Assembly: GCF_014905175.1 (NCBI RefSeq)
Contig: NC_057791.1
Location: 22,792,537-22,856,536 of the forward strand
Length of the DNA: 64,000 nucleotides
Direction of reading: 5' to 3'
From: Aphidius gifuensis
Lineage: Eukaryota > Arthropoda > Insecta > Hymenoptera > Braconidae
The position numbers and the translations under genes were made by a program. The notes beneath the pieces were generated by a model. It did not search any database, was not told the origin of the DNA, and worked only from the letters and a program-made list of their open reading frames with translations. Shown here piece after piece: positions 22,001 through 36,200 of this stretch (position 1 is its first letter; every line of letters begins with the position of its first letter).

Positions 22001-25000
22001 AAGAATATTTATATTTATTTTTCAATTAATATTAATGAATTTACTTGTTTGTTTTTTTCATTAAAAAAAGCAATAAATAAATTATTAATTGATGAAATAT
22101 TTTTGTCAATTATTAATCTCACCTTTTATGTTGAATTTTAAGTCCCCTACGTGGATTAAGTGGCACACCGTCCTTGAGCCAATGAACACGTGGAGGTGGT
22201 GAACCTCTTGTTCTACACACGAGCTTTACCCTTTCTCGGGTTCTCGCAACAGAGTCCCTGAGCTCTGACAATGTCACTTCTCTTACTGTAATTAATATCA
22301 AAATATTATTTTTTCAAAATTTTATAAATTATTAATTATTAATTTTTTAATGAATAAATAATTTATTTATCTTCATAGTACAATGGATTTTATTAAATAC
22401 AAAATAGATAAAAATTGAAATTATAATTTCATTAATTAATAATGTTATTTAATAAAGAAAAAACAATTTTATAAAAATTTTTTTTTCATAAAAAAAATAC
22501 ATGTGGGTGTTTATGAGTATACACAATATGTGGTACACATTAAATGACGTATTTTGTGTTTTAATATTTTTTTATAAAAATAGAAATTTAAAAAAAAAAA
22601 ATAAATTAAATAATTTAAGCATTAATAATAACTTGTCACAATTATATTATATTTTTTTTTTTTTTTTTGGTAATTTAATTTTTATTTAATTGACTATCAA
22701 AATTTAACGACATATTTACATATTTTTTAAGAAAATATTTATTAATTAATTTAAATATACTGTTGATATAATTAAATTAATTTTTGTAAATTTAAAAAAT
22801 TTTTTTTTCATGAAATTTTAACATATATATAACAAAGTGTGACAAGTATCTTAAGCACGAGGCATTTTCGTCTCTATAAACACAAGTAATAAAAAAGGAA
22901 AGGAAAAGAATAAATGAAAAAAAAAAAATAAAATAAAACGACGAAACGCATCCCAGTCTTTCTATTTTTATATATAAACGTAGATTACACACAGGAGCCA
23001 TGGTGTTGGGCTTGCTACTATAATTAGACGATCCAACTAAAACTCTTCGAAACATACAACTTGCTTGGTTTCATTTCGTTAACCAACATACTTATATATT
23101 TATATTTATTTCTAACATTCATATATATTTCCCCTCTATTCCCCTTGCCAACTATTGTTTCTTTCAACATACATCAAATGAGTTGAACGGCGCTTACTTG
23201 GAACCTATTTATCAATTGCCTTGATAATTAACCTGCTCTATTTTACTCTCTTACCCTACATATATTTTTATTTTTCATATTTACAAACAAATATTTAAAG
23301 TTAAATTAAAATAAACAATAAAAATATGCCTGTTGAATAAATATTAATATAATTTAGTTGGAAAACTTTTAAAAGTAATACAAATAAAAATACAAATTTA
23401 ATTTTTTTTTTTTTTTTTTGTTAATTTATTTATAACTATTTTAATAATTTTTTTATTTAGATAAAAATTTTTTACTTTATTTTATTTAATAGTTTTTCAA
23501 GTATTTGAAAAATTTAATTTCATAATTTTGGTAATTTATTTAGCTGTTTATTTATTTATTTAAAACTAGGAAAATTTATTTTATTTCTTTAATTTTTGGA
23601 TTTTTTTTTTTTTTTGTTTTTTAAGGGTTGAAATTAATTTTTAATTAAGAAGGGTATTTTTTTTAATATTATAAAATTGATTTTAAAATTTTTAAATGTA
23701 AATTATTCGTTGAAAATATAGTTTTTATAATAGTACTAAAAAAATTTCAAGCATGGCTGACCACACAATGTCCGTTACCACTTGTTTGTCTTTTACTAAT
23801 TTTACATACGATTTAAAAATGATTTTAAAAAAAGTATATTAACCGTTTCAAATAAAAAAGCAGGCTATATGATTAAGGTAAAATTTATTTATATCTTTAC
23901 AACAAATTTAACCTTTTTTTTTTATCGTTATTATTATTATTTAAATAATCATTTGTCTGAATAATAAATTAAAAATAAATTTTCTCCTTTTCTTCAAGTA
24001 CATCTGTGTTATTAAAATAATACAAAAAATATTAAAAAAAAAAAAAGTTATAGTGGGAGGTAATCAAACACAGGATGATAGTTAGCAGAGTCATAACAAA
24101 AGAAAAAAGTATAAAAGAACTTAATAAACATTTAAACAGACACAATCCAAACTGCATAAAAAAAAAAAAACGATAAAAAAAAAGTTATTATTTAAAAAAT
24201 AAAAATTTAATTATTATTAAAATAAACCAACAAAGGAAAATACAATTTTCAAAAACAAAAAAAAAAAAGTTTATTAATTTATTTTACTTATTATTAAATA
24301 AACCAAAAAAAAAAAAAAATTTATTGACTGAAAAAAAATTAATTTTCTATTTTAAACTAACGAGTTAAAAAAAAATATATTTATTTTTCATTAATAATGG
24401 ATAAAAAACAACAATTATCTAATATAATTAAAAAAAAAAAAAAATTAAATTAAGCCGTAAATTGATGAAAAATTTAATAATAAAAAAAAAAAAAAAAAAA
24501 ATTAAAATAAATAATGAAATATAAAAGTAATAATAATAAAATGAAATAAAAAGAAATTGAGAAAAACGCGTTGACGATATATATACATACTTGGAAAGAA
24601 TTTCGATCGTAATACATGGTGTATATATATATGAAGAACGTCGGCTTTCAAAGCGGTAAAAGGGGCAGAAACGTCCATGCGTGGATCGTGACCGGCATCC
24701 ACTATATCAGGTCTCGTGGTCGAATTCGCGGAAGAAAGTTTTCAAGGAAGATTGCACGCATCGTTGTTGTTTTAAAACCTCGTGTATCAATCACCGTTTA
24801 ATTTACAATAATTCAAAAACAACAACAACAACAACAAACAAAAACAACAATTAAAAACCAAAAAAAAAAGCTCAAAAAATAAATTCATTTTTTCCATAGA
24901 GCTAAATTACCAAAACCAAGTATAAATAATTTACAAAAAAAAAATTAATCAATTAAAAATTAACTATAAAATCAATCCTCTAAATATAATGTAAAAAAAA

Positions 25001-27347
25001 AAAAAACATATCCTCTAATTAAAAATATGATATAAAATTTGAAAAAAAAAAGATTTTTTTTACAGCTAATAATGAAAAAATGTATTGAAAAAAAAAAATG
25101 AGTCGCCCTGCAGTCTGATGTGTATTTAATAAGGGTATGTAACGAGTTAAAAGAGACAAGGATAATGTTTATATATGTTGTTTTTTAAAATAAACGGTTG
25201 AAGTAGCAACAGAAAGCGTTAGGCCACGCAGTTGTACAGACAACTCCGTCCGAGTATGGTCACACGGGGCCGTACGTGCCTTGGTTACATACATCTATAT
25301 ATGTATATAATACATTTAAACATTTATATGTATATAAAATAATATGTACAAAAAAAAAAATACATATATATATGTCTTAAGAGACCCAACCCCGAGTGCA
25401 GAATTTTTCGCGAAACAGCATCACAAGCTATTAAACACCCGACAAGTTGATAAACACATACACAAACACACACACATACATGAAAATATTAATAATTATA
25501 TTTAAAAATTAATTGTTTATATGTATGAGTATGTAATGGGATTGTTAATATAATTTTTATGATGATTATAAGGATTACAATGACAGCCGAAACTTCAATC
25601 AATAAAACACAAAAAATTAATTTTTTTATTGATTTTTTTTCTTTTATAAATGATCGATAAATTGTTGTAAATAAATTTATAAATAAATTAATTATAGGGT
25701 ATTTAATTTAGCTGAAGATTAGTTTGCTAAATTGGGAGAAAAAAAATTGGTGTTTAGGAGGAATTTTTGTTTGAAAAAAAAATTAAAGGGAAAAAAAATT
25801 TATGAGCTGTCAATTGATGATGATAATTGGATTTATGATATTAATCGAGCGATTTTCTTCATTGCAACATGTATTGTTTCATTGGCACTATCATCTTAAT
25901 TACTGACACATATATATGTATTGAAAAAAATAATAATAAATTACAGCACGTATATATATTTGTCGTATGACGTCAGCTTAATAAAAGTATTAATTTTTTT
26001 AAAATTTGTACGATCATGATTAAAATCAGTATATAACAAAAAATTTAATTTTTATATTTAAAAATAAAAAAAAAAGTATATAAATGTTAATAATTATATC
26101 TCACTTAAATTTCTTTTTTTTTTTTTTTATTAAATTTTTTAAATGCCATTGTGTCTCATTGAGGAATGACCGCAATTTGTTAAATTTGAAATAAAAAATG
26201 AAATAAAAAAAAGGGCTTTTTATCAAAATAAAAAAAGTATTTTTTCAAAATATTCAAAGTATAGTTATATACGTGATGTGAAAACAAAAGTATAGAATTA
26301 AAATTATTTTTAAAATTTATAAAAACTATATTTAAATTGAAATTTTTATGTGATTTTTTACAAAAAACAAATTTAAATAGAAAAAAACAAATGTAATATT
26401 TACAAACCATAATCAGGTCGTACAACAGCTTGCACAGTTTGTTCATTTTTTTTATTACGAATCACTGGTTCACCAAGTATTGTAAAATTTCTTGGTCCAA
26501 CACGATTAACAAAAACAATATACACTTTACCACGTTTAATATCAGCTCTCACAAATTTTGTCACATCATAATCATTTATTGTTGATTGTGTTACAAAATT
26601 ATTTAATTTATTATTAATATTAATATAATCACTACCACCAATTAAAATTTCACTATTATTACAAATTTTATATTTAGCACTATTATTTTTACCAATTTTA
26701 TCCCGAAAATGTAATCTAACACTGTCATTTTTTTTTAATGGTTGAAAACCCGATTGACTTTTATAAACTTGTTTAACTTCAAAGGTCACAGCATAGTTTG
26801 ATCCGGGTTTACGTGATGAGGACATACTTCTAGCCTTGCCCTCGAATACAGTTGGTGCTAAATAAGCACGATTTGATAAATCCATATCTGGACACCAATT
26901 ATTATTTTTATTATTATTATTACCACGACATAAACCACCATTTTTACGATTACATTGTTTACGTTTTTCACGTGATGATTCACTTTTACTACGTATTGTT
27001 GACAAAGATGACGAAGATGATGATGAAGAAGATGATGAAGACGACGACGAAGATGATGAAGATGATGATGAACGTAATACACGATTTTTATTTTGATTAT
27101 TATTAGCAATATTATTTTGATTATTATTAATATTATTTTGATTATTATTGTATATTAATTGATTATTAGCATTAGCATTATTATGATTATCAATAATTAA
27201 TTTTGATAATTGATTAATTATTAATTTTTTATTATTATAATTATCATATGGGGATGACATCATTGCTAGGGATGGTGGTGGCGCAATTATTGCAAGTGCA
27301 CACCACCAGCCGCACAATATTCCCGTTATAATTGAATAAACCCGCAT
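19057..27347 (-). CDS. vn: Vein, neuregulin-like secreted EGF receptor ligand
   Basis: Five coding exons on the minus strand, 27347-26408, 22285-22123, 21634-21492, 21317-21209 and 19183-19057, join in frame to 493 residues. Exon 1 encodes a signal peptide (about 1-28), a low-complexity Asn/Ser-rich linker with a long poly-Ser run, and a conserved block starting CPDMDLSNRAYLAPTVFEGK. Exons 2-3 encode a C2-type Ig domain (Cys337-Cys388, Trp349, then the DSGRYEC motif). Exons 3-5 encode one EGF domain with all six cysteines (427, 434, 440, 451, 453, 462; CMNGGTC and GFTGLRC). Signal peptide, Ig and EGF without a transmembrane segment is the vein layout. Vein activates EGFR/Ras signalling at low level in wing, trachea and muscle patterning. 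A short tail with two more cysteines follows the EGF domain. Confidence 0.95.
19184..21208. other. Intron 4 of vein
   Basis: This 2-kb AT-rich intron has long T runs. A small GC-richer islet at about 20120-20260 lies just after a T-rich run and a CAG; it does not contain a recognisable exon and all frames around it are short. No other structure was seen. Confidence 0.5.
22286..26407. other. Intron 1 of vein, with GC-richer islets
   Basis: This 4.1-kb intron separates the signal/linker exon from the Ig exons. It is very AT-rich except for islets at about 22850-23060, 24580-24800 and 25090-25460. The islet at 24580-24800 includes GTGGATCGTGACCGGCATCC and related sequence that is far less AT-biased than its surroundings. 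Such islets in the first intron of a developmental signalling gene are likely enhancers. No hidden coding exon is required, since exons 1 and 2 join in frame. Confidence 0.45.
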
Positions 27348-28984
27348 TATCCGAGCTTCTTCAACAACAACCTGACTTACGTCAAGTATATTATACGCAC
27401 TTTGTATCCTCCTCTCTATCCTCAGTTACAACAAGAGGATATGAGGAGGAATTAAGCTTATATATTTTAATATTTTCTTTTTTTAATTTTCTTTTTTAAT
27501 TGGTTTTTCCTCTTTTTTTTCTTCTTCTTCTTCTTCTGATTCTTCTTGTTGTTTCGTTTTTAGTTGAGGATTTATCAAATTATTAGATTGATACTGTAGT
27601 TGGATTCTTTTTTTGAAAAAAAAGAAATTTACGTTTGTTTTTTTTAATTAATTAATTTCATTACCGTAAACACCAATACTGATGGGTAAACAGTGTCTTG
27701 AGGTCGCAGTCCCTCTGACGATTATATTGCGACGATATTTTCATCATGCAATTTGACCTCGTTTCAGTCATTTTTATATTTTTTTTTTTTTTCTTTTTTC
27801 TTTCTTGTTTGTAAGTTTTTTTTTTTTTTTTTCTGTTTTATATATTTATAATATTTTTTCATTTATTATTTTTATATTTATTAATTATTTTAGCCTTTTT
27901 TTTTTTTTAAGCTTTTTTTAGCTTTGTATTTTTGTACAGCTAATTTATATAATTTTTAAACATTCATTACATGTGTCCATTTTTTGTTTAAATTGTTTTT
28001 TAATTTATGAATAGAAAATTGAATAATTTTCATTTAACAAAACCAAATAAATATCGATAAACAAAATAATATGAAAATAGGATTGATTTATAATATTTCG
28101 ACATTTAAAAATTCATTGATTTAAAAAAATAATAATTATTATTATAAATTAATTAATTTTTTTTATTAATATCCTCTTCTTCATTTATTTTATTTTCATT
28201 ATCTGAATTTTTATGATAATGATGATAATTATAATGCAGCTGTTTCGATTTTTGATAACAAATGTAAACAAATTTCATTGTTGTGTCATTTGATAAATAC
28301 TGTACTGTTGATTCATTGACGATAATATTGTTGATAGTATTTTAATCACAATACATAAACATTATTTAAAAGTAGTAGCATCAAAATATACAAGGGTATA
28401 TTATATTAAAAAGAGGGGGTCAATTGACACAACGGGCGCGCACGTGGTGTTAAAATTTCGCGGCATTTTTATCACAATTTTAATCAACCACAAAATTAAT
28501 ATTTCACTCAAAAAAAAAAATAACCAAAAATTAAAAACTCTCAATTATCTAATTTAACAACAAAAAAAAAAAAAAAAAAAACAATAATAATATTAATTTT
28601 CACCATCCACTTGAGTAAGCAAAAGAAAAATAATAAAAAAAAAAAAATCCACTTAAACTTTTTGAGTATATTATTTATTTAAACTCTTCCACTGACAGTT
28701 TGAATAAAACCAGATGGAAAAGCGTCAACTGTGTGTGTTTATAATCGAGGTAAAAAAATCCAGATCAAAAAAACTAAAATTAAATTTCAAAAAATTGAAT
28801 TTAAAAATAAATAAAATTAATGAAAAAAAAAAAGGAAAAAATTAAAAAATTTAAAAAAAAATAAAATTGTTTACAATTTTGATGATTTTAATAATAAAAT
28901 ATAATATTTTTTTAATAATTTTTTGTATAATTAATTATTTAAATTAAATAATGAGGATAAATATGATTAAATTGAGATACGAAC
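27348..28984. other. Region upstream of the vein start codon
   Basis: This stretch probably contains the vein 5' UTR and proximal regulatory DNA. It has a TTC-repeat tract at about 27525-27550, an islet at 27670-27770 and another at about 28410-28465 that includes GGGCGCGCACGTGGTG with a perfect CACGTG E-box. Long T and A runs fill the rest. Confidence 0.4.
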
Positions 28985-29095
28985 ACACAACGAGTTGAAA
29001 TTATACTGAAGCAGTCAATCGTACGCGCCGCCGGTTACAGAACCAGTGACTCCTAGTGGGCGCCGGTTGAGGCTTTTTGCGCGCGCGCACTGTAT
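28985..29095 (-). promoter_or_regulatory. CG-rich island, candidate vein promoter
   Basis: This is the most CpG-rich short stretch in the window, with GTACGCGCCGCCGGTTAC, GGGCGCCGGTTGAGG and an alternating GCGCGCGCGC tract. It lies 1.7 kb upstream of the vein ATG. On the minus strand it contains initiator-like TCAGT motifs. A core promoter with a non-coding first exon is the simplest reading, but no splice donor was fixed. Confidence 0.35.
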
Positions 29096-30175
29096 ATTTT
29101 TATTTACGAATTAAATCAGTTTATATATACAACATACAGTCTCTTCATCTGCCTTGTCTTGAGTACCGTCATTTTACCCCTCATCCACCCAATCATCATT
29201 TTGCTCTTTTCTTTTTATCTGGGGGGTCCAAGATATATCTTCTTCTTTTCTTCTGTAAATATATTTTTTTTTCCCCATTTTTTCTTGCCCTGCAAAAATC
29301 TTTTCTCTTTCGATTTTATGATTTTTTTTTTTTTCCATTTCATCTCGTTTCAATGACCATACACACGTCGAATGTGTCGAGACTGTCGCCTATCTCTTAT
29401 TATCTTAAATCTCTTCCAATTTAAACGATAAATCAATTTTTAATCTAAAATTTGTGATATATTTTTTTTTTTTAATTATAATAGCTTAAATAATATAACA
29501 ATTGTTAATTTATTTTATATTTTATCTTGATTGCAATCAGTTGATGTAATGACTGTGAGCTAAATGAGTGGTAAATCTATTAATCGTCGAGTTTAATTTA
29601 AAAATACACACTATAATTTTAAAAACAGTTGGAATTGTTTTTTTTTTATTTCATCTTCTATTTGTTGAAATAAAAAATTAGTATAAATATATATATGTAG
29701 ACTTGATCTATCAACACAGTGTTGTATCGTAATTAATCATCAAGTTAAATAGTGACCATTGAAACGTGTCCAAATGTTATAAAGCAAGAATGCCAGTAAA
29801 CTTATCAAATTGCAAATTAGTTGTCATAGCAAAATGTCAAAGTACTGCACAAGTGTTTTTAAAATACACAAACACCTGTCTTTGACAGGCACGTGCCACA
29901 TCATTTGTATACATATAAACATACATATTTTGATTTTATATTTAAACACACATTATTTTACTAATAACATTTTCAATTGTATATTAATTTTCCATTTTCA
30001 CTAAAATAATTACAATATAAATTTCGACAAAAATTTTCTAAAAAAAAAATAAATTATTTATATATAAAAATAATTAACAAAAATATCATAATATTATTAA
30101 TTATTATAATGAGATTTAAAAAATATAAAAATTTTTTTTTTTTAAATAAATTGCAAGTGTGTAGTTGTGTGTGTA

Positions 30176-30206
<31 letters not shown>

Positions 30207-33200
30207 GTTTTCAGGTTGAATCTTTGTTTATCTTTATTTCTTTTGATTTTGTCGAGATGAATATATATATTTTTGGGGAGGGTAAAGAGGTGATATTTGA
30301 GAGAGATAACAAAATAAAAATAAAGAGAAAAGGATATTGGGTCTTGTCGGTTCGCGGCACGGCCACACGTGATTACAGGGTAGCCGGCACTCACCTCGAA
30401 ACTCGGGTGGTCTCATGGACCAACCAGGGACTTGTGTCCACCATCACCATCACCAAAATAAATTCTTTATATTATTTAAAATATATAATCCATAAGGGTT
30501 ATCATGGTAAAAAAAAAAAACAAAATTATGTTTATATTATTAATTTTTTAAAAATATTAACAACAATAAAAAAAACATTAAAAAAATAAGTAAAAGTAAA
30601 AGTTTTTAATTGTTTTTAATCATGCTATAATTAATTATTAATTTTTAATTTTTTTTGTTTATTTATTTAGCTCGTTTTTAAATTTATTTATAGTTTTTTT
30701 TTATTTTAATAAAAATGAGTAAAAATTGTTGTAATTAATTATTGATTTAATTAATTTTTTTTCTGGAAAATTAAATGACAAAAAAAAAAATTATAGATAG
30801 ATTTTAATTTAGAAAAATAAAATCTATTTGATGGAAGCTTTAGAGCTTAGTCAAATTGCATAGTTGTTTTGTAAAAAAAAATTTAAAAAAATGTTTTTTA
30901 AATTAATTTTGAATTTGTGTAAGTTTAATTGTCGCATTAAAATTAATTAATTAAAAAAATTATAAGAGAATATTGTGTTTGAAATTTTATTTACTTGTTT
31001 ATTTAATTTTTTATGGATACAAGTATATTGAGATATGACGGTAGAGGGATTATGCCCTGAAGGCGGATTTTGCTACTCAGTCTTTTGAGCTCGCACTAAC
31101 TGGCCAGTGTGTCTTATTAGCGATACAGTCAATGTTAAAAGTTTATATACAAGTCAATTGCGTGATGAGTTAATCGGGCATCTCTTTGACTCGGGACCAG
31201 GCCCATCCACTATACGCTCTTATTTTAAACTTGCCCTCTAAATCATCTATAATAAAAATCAAAATTCTTTTTTTTTTTTTTAATATTTTTTTTTTTTTTC
31301 AATCTCATTTTACAAAATGACGCTCCTCAAAATCATGGTGCCAAACACAGGCTGACGGGACCAAGGCACACACACACACCACTCCTAAAAAAAAAAATTT
31401 TTTTTTTTAAATTTATTTATTTATTTATTCTTTCATCACACTTTTTTTCAACTCTTTTTTTTTTTGGAGCCCATCCATTTTTTTTTCCAACGCATCCTTT
31501 GTTTTTAATTTTTTTTTTTTTTTTTTTTTTTTTTATTAATTCAATGCTGCGTCTGCTTCTCGTTTTTTTCATTCCAAAAAATTTTTTTATACCTCATTTT
31601 CCTTTTTTTTCATACTTGATTATATTATTTATTTATATTTTTTATTTTTATTTATTTCTGTTGACGATTGGATATATATATGTATATATTTTTTTTTCCT
31701 CACTATTTGCCGGTGGCCGGTATTCAATACTGAAAAGGTACCAACGGGAACGTGTAAATTCCTGCGTGTGGTCGTGGAGGACTCTCGCACGGATTCGATT
31801 TAAATATCAAAGGCGGCTTAAATCTGACCTATACCACGTTGAATCATGTTACCTAACAATACATATACACAAACACATATGCATCAATATAACATACATA
31901 AAATTATTCATATACATACATATATTTATGCAAATAAATCATAGTGTATATATGTAGACATAATATATGCACAGTGTTTATCCATGTGTACACAACGAGA
32001 GTGTCTGATGCCAATGAAAAAAAAATTTAAAAAAAAAAAAACTCCACCTCCCTTGTCTTGCTCGTCCTCCCAATTAAGTAGCAATTTTTTTTTGTTTTTT
32101 TTTTTGTATAAATATATCCAAATAATTTCCAACGAAATCACGGGGAGGAGAAGTTATAAATGAAATAAAAAAAAAAAATTGATTGCAACGAATATATGTA
32201 CATAAATAATAATAACATGTATATAAAATTTAAAAAAAAAAAAAAAAGTTATATATATATAACAAAGTTGTAAAAAAAAAAAATTGAAGATTAAAAATTT
32301 TTTAGAGTTACTGTACCTTATTTGCCGATAATCATGAGTAAGTCACAAAGAGGAAAGGGAGGTTTCGAATGAGGAGAAAAGTGAGGTATAGTTAGGGAAT
32401 ACCGCCGATGGCTATTTTAGTGGGTGGAAAATTATACGGCGGCTTACACAGTCTCTAAAATGGGCAGCTCACTCCGGTTACCAACTATTATTATTTATTT
32501 GAGGGGGAAATCGCGGGTGTGGACAAACAAAAACAACTATATTTTAATATTATATATAAGCAAAAAATTATGCTTTTTTTTTATATTATATATTTTTAGT
32601 TATTAATTTGTTTTTTAATTTTTTTTTCTTAGTTTATATCATCAAGGTAATCAAACGTAGCTCGTTAACGTATATGTATTTTCTTCGACTTTATAATAAA
32701 CTGTGAAAGTCAACAACAATAGTCAGCAGGCAAAAAGCACACTCTTTTATTTGAAAACGAGAATCATTAAAGGGATGAGTAACAGACCCTCCGCGAATAT
32801 TTAAAAAAAAAAAAAACACTTTTTAGCTTTTGATTGAGGCGTACCTTTTGCCGACCGTAAAACCTTATATTCTCATTCGGTTTTTTTTATTTTTCAAATA
32901 TTATTTTACGTATTTATTTACTTATTAAAATTTAAAAAATAAAACAAAAAAAAAAAAAAATTATATTATATATATAAAAACAAAGCTTATTATTACTAAA
33001 AAGTGTTTTTATTTTTTCTTTTGTGTAAATGTGTTTTGCGTTTCCTCGTCGACAGAGGAAGGCTCAATGCGCCGGCTTTATACAGCATTTGCACGTTTGA
33101 ACGTTAAAATACAAGAAGAATGCATTGTAAATAAAAAAAAGAGTTAAAAAATTGGAGTTAAAAAATAATAATAATATAAAAGAAACAACAGTTTGCAGTG

Positions 33201-36200
33201 TGTAATTTTGCGCCAGCTTAGGAAAACACGTCGGCCACCCGCGTGCCACTTGCGAATGCATTTAAAAATAGAAGTGCACACGGGGCCTAGTGTGGCGCAG
33301 TCTTGTATATACATATACACACACATTTATACTTTTAATACATACTGTATATTAAAATTTTAAATGATAAGTTTTACATATTATTATTTATTTGTCATTT
33401 GCATTATTAATTTTTCACATTTTATTTTCATTAATTTTTATTATCTATATTTCAACTCATCAATTAATGTTTAAAAATATTAAAAAATTTTTTTTTATAA
33501 TTCTCATTGTATTAAGGATTAAAAAAATGTAAATTCCCTTTTTGTTAAATTTTTTTTTCATTGTTTTTTTAATAGATAAATCGAAACAGTTCTCAAAATT
33601 TTGGCCACATTTTCATTCAAAAATTAGACAAATGTCCATTGAAATATTCGAAAGAATGAGTTCAAATTAAAAAAAACTCTTTTAAAATATTATAAACTAA
33701 ATTATCATTATTTTCCAAAAAAATATCAAAAAAAAAATATAAATTTCAATGATTTTTAAACACTGCGAACAAGCTTTTTCATTAATAATTCAAAAATTTA
33801 TAAACTCTGTATTTGGTATAAGAATTGTTCTAAAGAAAATTTTTATTTTTCTTCAAACAAAAAAATAAAAAAAAAAAAACAAGAAAGAAAGAGATTCGAA
33901 AGACGTAAATTACATCTGACTATCGATTCATCAATCTATATAGGTATATATATATATCGAAAGAAGATCCCCCGGGCGAAGAAAGAATTCGCGACTCTTT
34001 TCGCTGGATCGAGATAATACTACCAAAGATGTCGATGCATTGAATGTCTGTATTTTTTGGAGTAAAGCATGTGGAATTTATTTAACTTAATTTTTATTTA
34101 TATTTTTATTTTTGACTTATTTTATGCTTTATTTTTTTTTAAATTCGACAAATTGCCTATCATAAAGATCAAGCCAAGCCAACTTGAACATTGAAAATAT
34201 ATTTTAAATTGCAGTCAATGTGATATGTATCGTTGGTGTTTTGTAAAAATAATGGGATAAGATAAAATTTTTATAAAACCAAGTGCGTGTATCATCAAGT
34301 GATCGGCATCATGACACTAAAGAAAATAATGTAAAATAACATATCGACTTAGTAAAATTTATATAGTTTAATATACTTTGATGGTATGAGTTTGTTCATG
34401 TTGGCTTCTGGACTATAGCAATTATCCTTAATATGGTGAGGGCGGTCTTAATAAGGAGCCAAACTTTCGGCTTATATATACAACAACAACAACAACAACA
34501 ACGACAACACAGGACAGTTGGTTATATACTTGTCTGTATATATATATAAGATAAAAAGAGGGTGTATATGTGAAGGGGTAGAAAGAGTAACCAAGACAAA
34601 GATAAATATATATAAATTTTTGTGAAAAAGAAAAAGAAATATCAACTGACGATACAGGAGGTCAAAAATGCACTCAAAAAATTGCCGCCAATTTGAATTG
34701 CTAATGCAGTCAACGGCGGTGTGTGTTCATGCTTCTATATAACTTTTTTTTTTTTTTTTTTATTTCTCTCTTACTTGGCTTATTTTACTCCCTTATTTAT
34801 ATATTGTATTTGTATGAAAAAAATGTGTGTGCGTGCCTTTGTAAATGAAACAAGTATTAGTAGATGCAAGGTAAATCTTTTGGGCCCATTTGATTGATTT
34901 TCAGTTCAGTTTGTGCAAACTGCAGTTTGATGTGAAATTCAATTAAACTTTTATGAAATATTTTGAATTTACAAATAGTGTTTGGTATTTTTGATTATAT
35001 TTTAAACTTTGTCGGGTTTCATGATTATTTGTGGAAAACAATGGCTCACGGTAGCGGTATACCTCAACGTGTTGTTCGATCAAAACCAAGGGGGCCCATT
35101 TTGCTGACGAGCACCACTCCATATAAAGTTTTAGTTAAAACTTTTTTTTTTTTTCTTTTGTATATAAATTCTTTATTTTTTTTTCCGTCTCGTTGATTCT
35201 TGATATTTTTTTTTTTATTTTTTGCTCATCTTCGTAGACAACATACAACGAAATCGATACAAGTTTCAAAAAAAAAAATTTATAAAAATTGCACAACATT
35301 GTATCGAAAAAATAAAATGAAAAAAAAAATATTAAATCAAAAAAAGAAGAAGTTAAAAATTATTTTAAAAAATCAAATTTATTATATATTTTATGTGCAG
35401 TGTTTAATCAAGGTTAATAAATAAAAATTTTTCATTGAATTATAAATAATACGGAAAATGATATTACCATTCTTGTTATGGTATAAAATATGCGAGAGTT
35501 AATGAGAATTCCATCAAGTGCTACAGCTGCTGTTCGACCTCAAGTATAAACAAAACGACAATACCACTCTTAAACTCTTATAACATATACCATTTATTTA
35601 TATATATTAAATATATTTTATATAAAAAAAAATTTGTGATTGTATGTAGCATAAAATGAGATAAATTTCATGACTACTTTGTACGTTTGTCGTGAGAGAT
35701 ATATAGTAAACTAAAACAAGGAAAAAGAATCTGCAACATACCAAGAGAAGATACCAGATCCAGTCTTTACAAGGGCTTACCTCCTTGGCGTGTGATCTCC
35801 TTTCATTGCATGTGCATATGTGTATTCATCTCTGTGTATCTCTTTTTTTCTCTATACATTTTTTTAAAAATTTTTTTTCTCATCATTTTTATCTCTTTAT
35901 ATATACAATACTATAATAAACAACGAATGATTAACGTTAACATCCAAAAATGTTTACATTAAATAACTAAACTCAGTCTTAATTTTGTATTTCAATTTAT
36001 AATCATTTTTTCTTTTTATTTTTATTTTTTTTATGTTGAACATACTTTTTATAATAAAAATATGAATGAAATATTTAATTTTATATTATACATATTTTTA
36101 GAATATATATATGATTTTTTAATACTTATAAAATATCTATCCTTTTTTTTTTTTTAAATTTTTTTTCCATATGTTTAATCTTTGTTTAATTTTATTTTTC

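Noticed and set aside
30224..30589. 121-codon plus-strand frame crossing a GC islet
   Set aside because: Only the islet (30335-30445) has balanced composition; flanks are poly-A derived, and no start context, splice sites or known domain were seen. Kept as a non-coding islet.
31499..31957. 152-codon plus-strand open frame
   Set aside because: It begins in a run of more than 20 T residues giving poly-Phe, then crosses a GC islet and microsatellites; the codon content follows base composition, not protein constraint.
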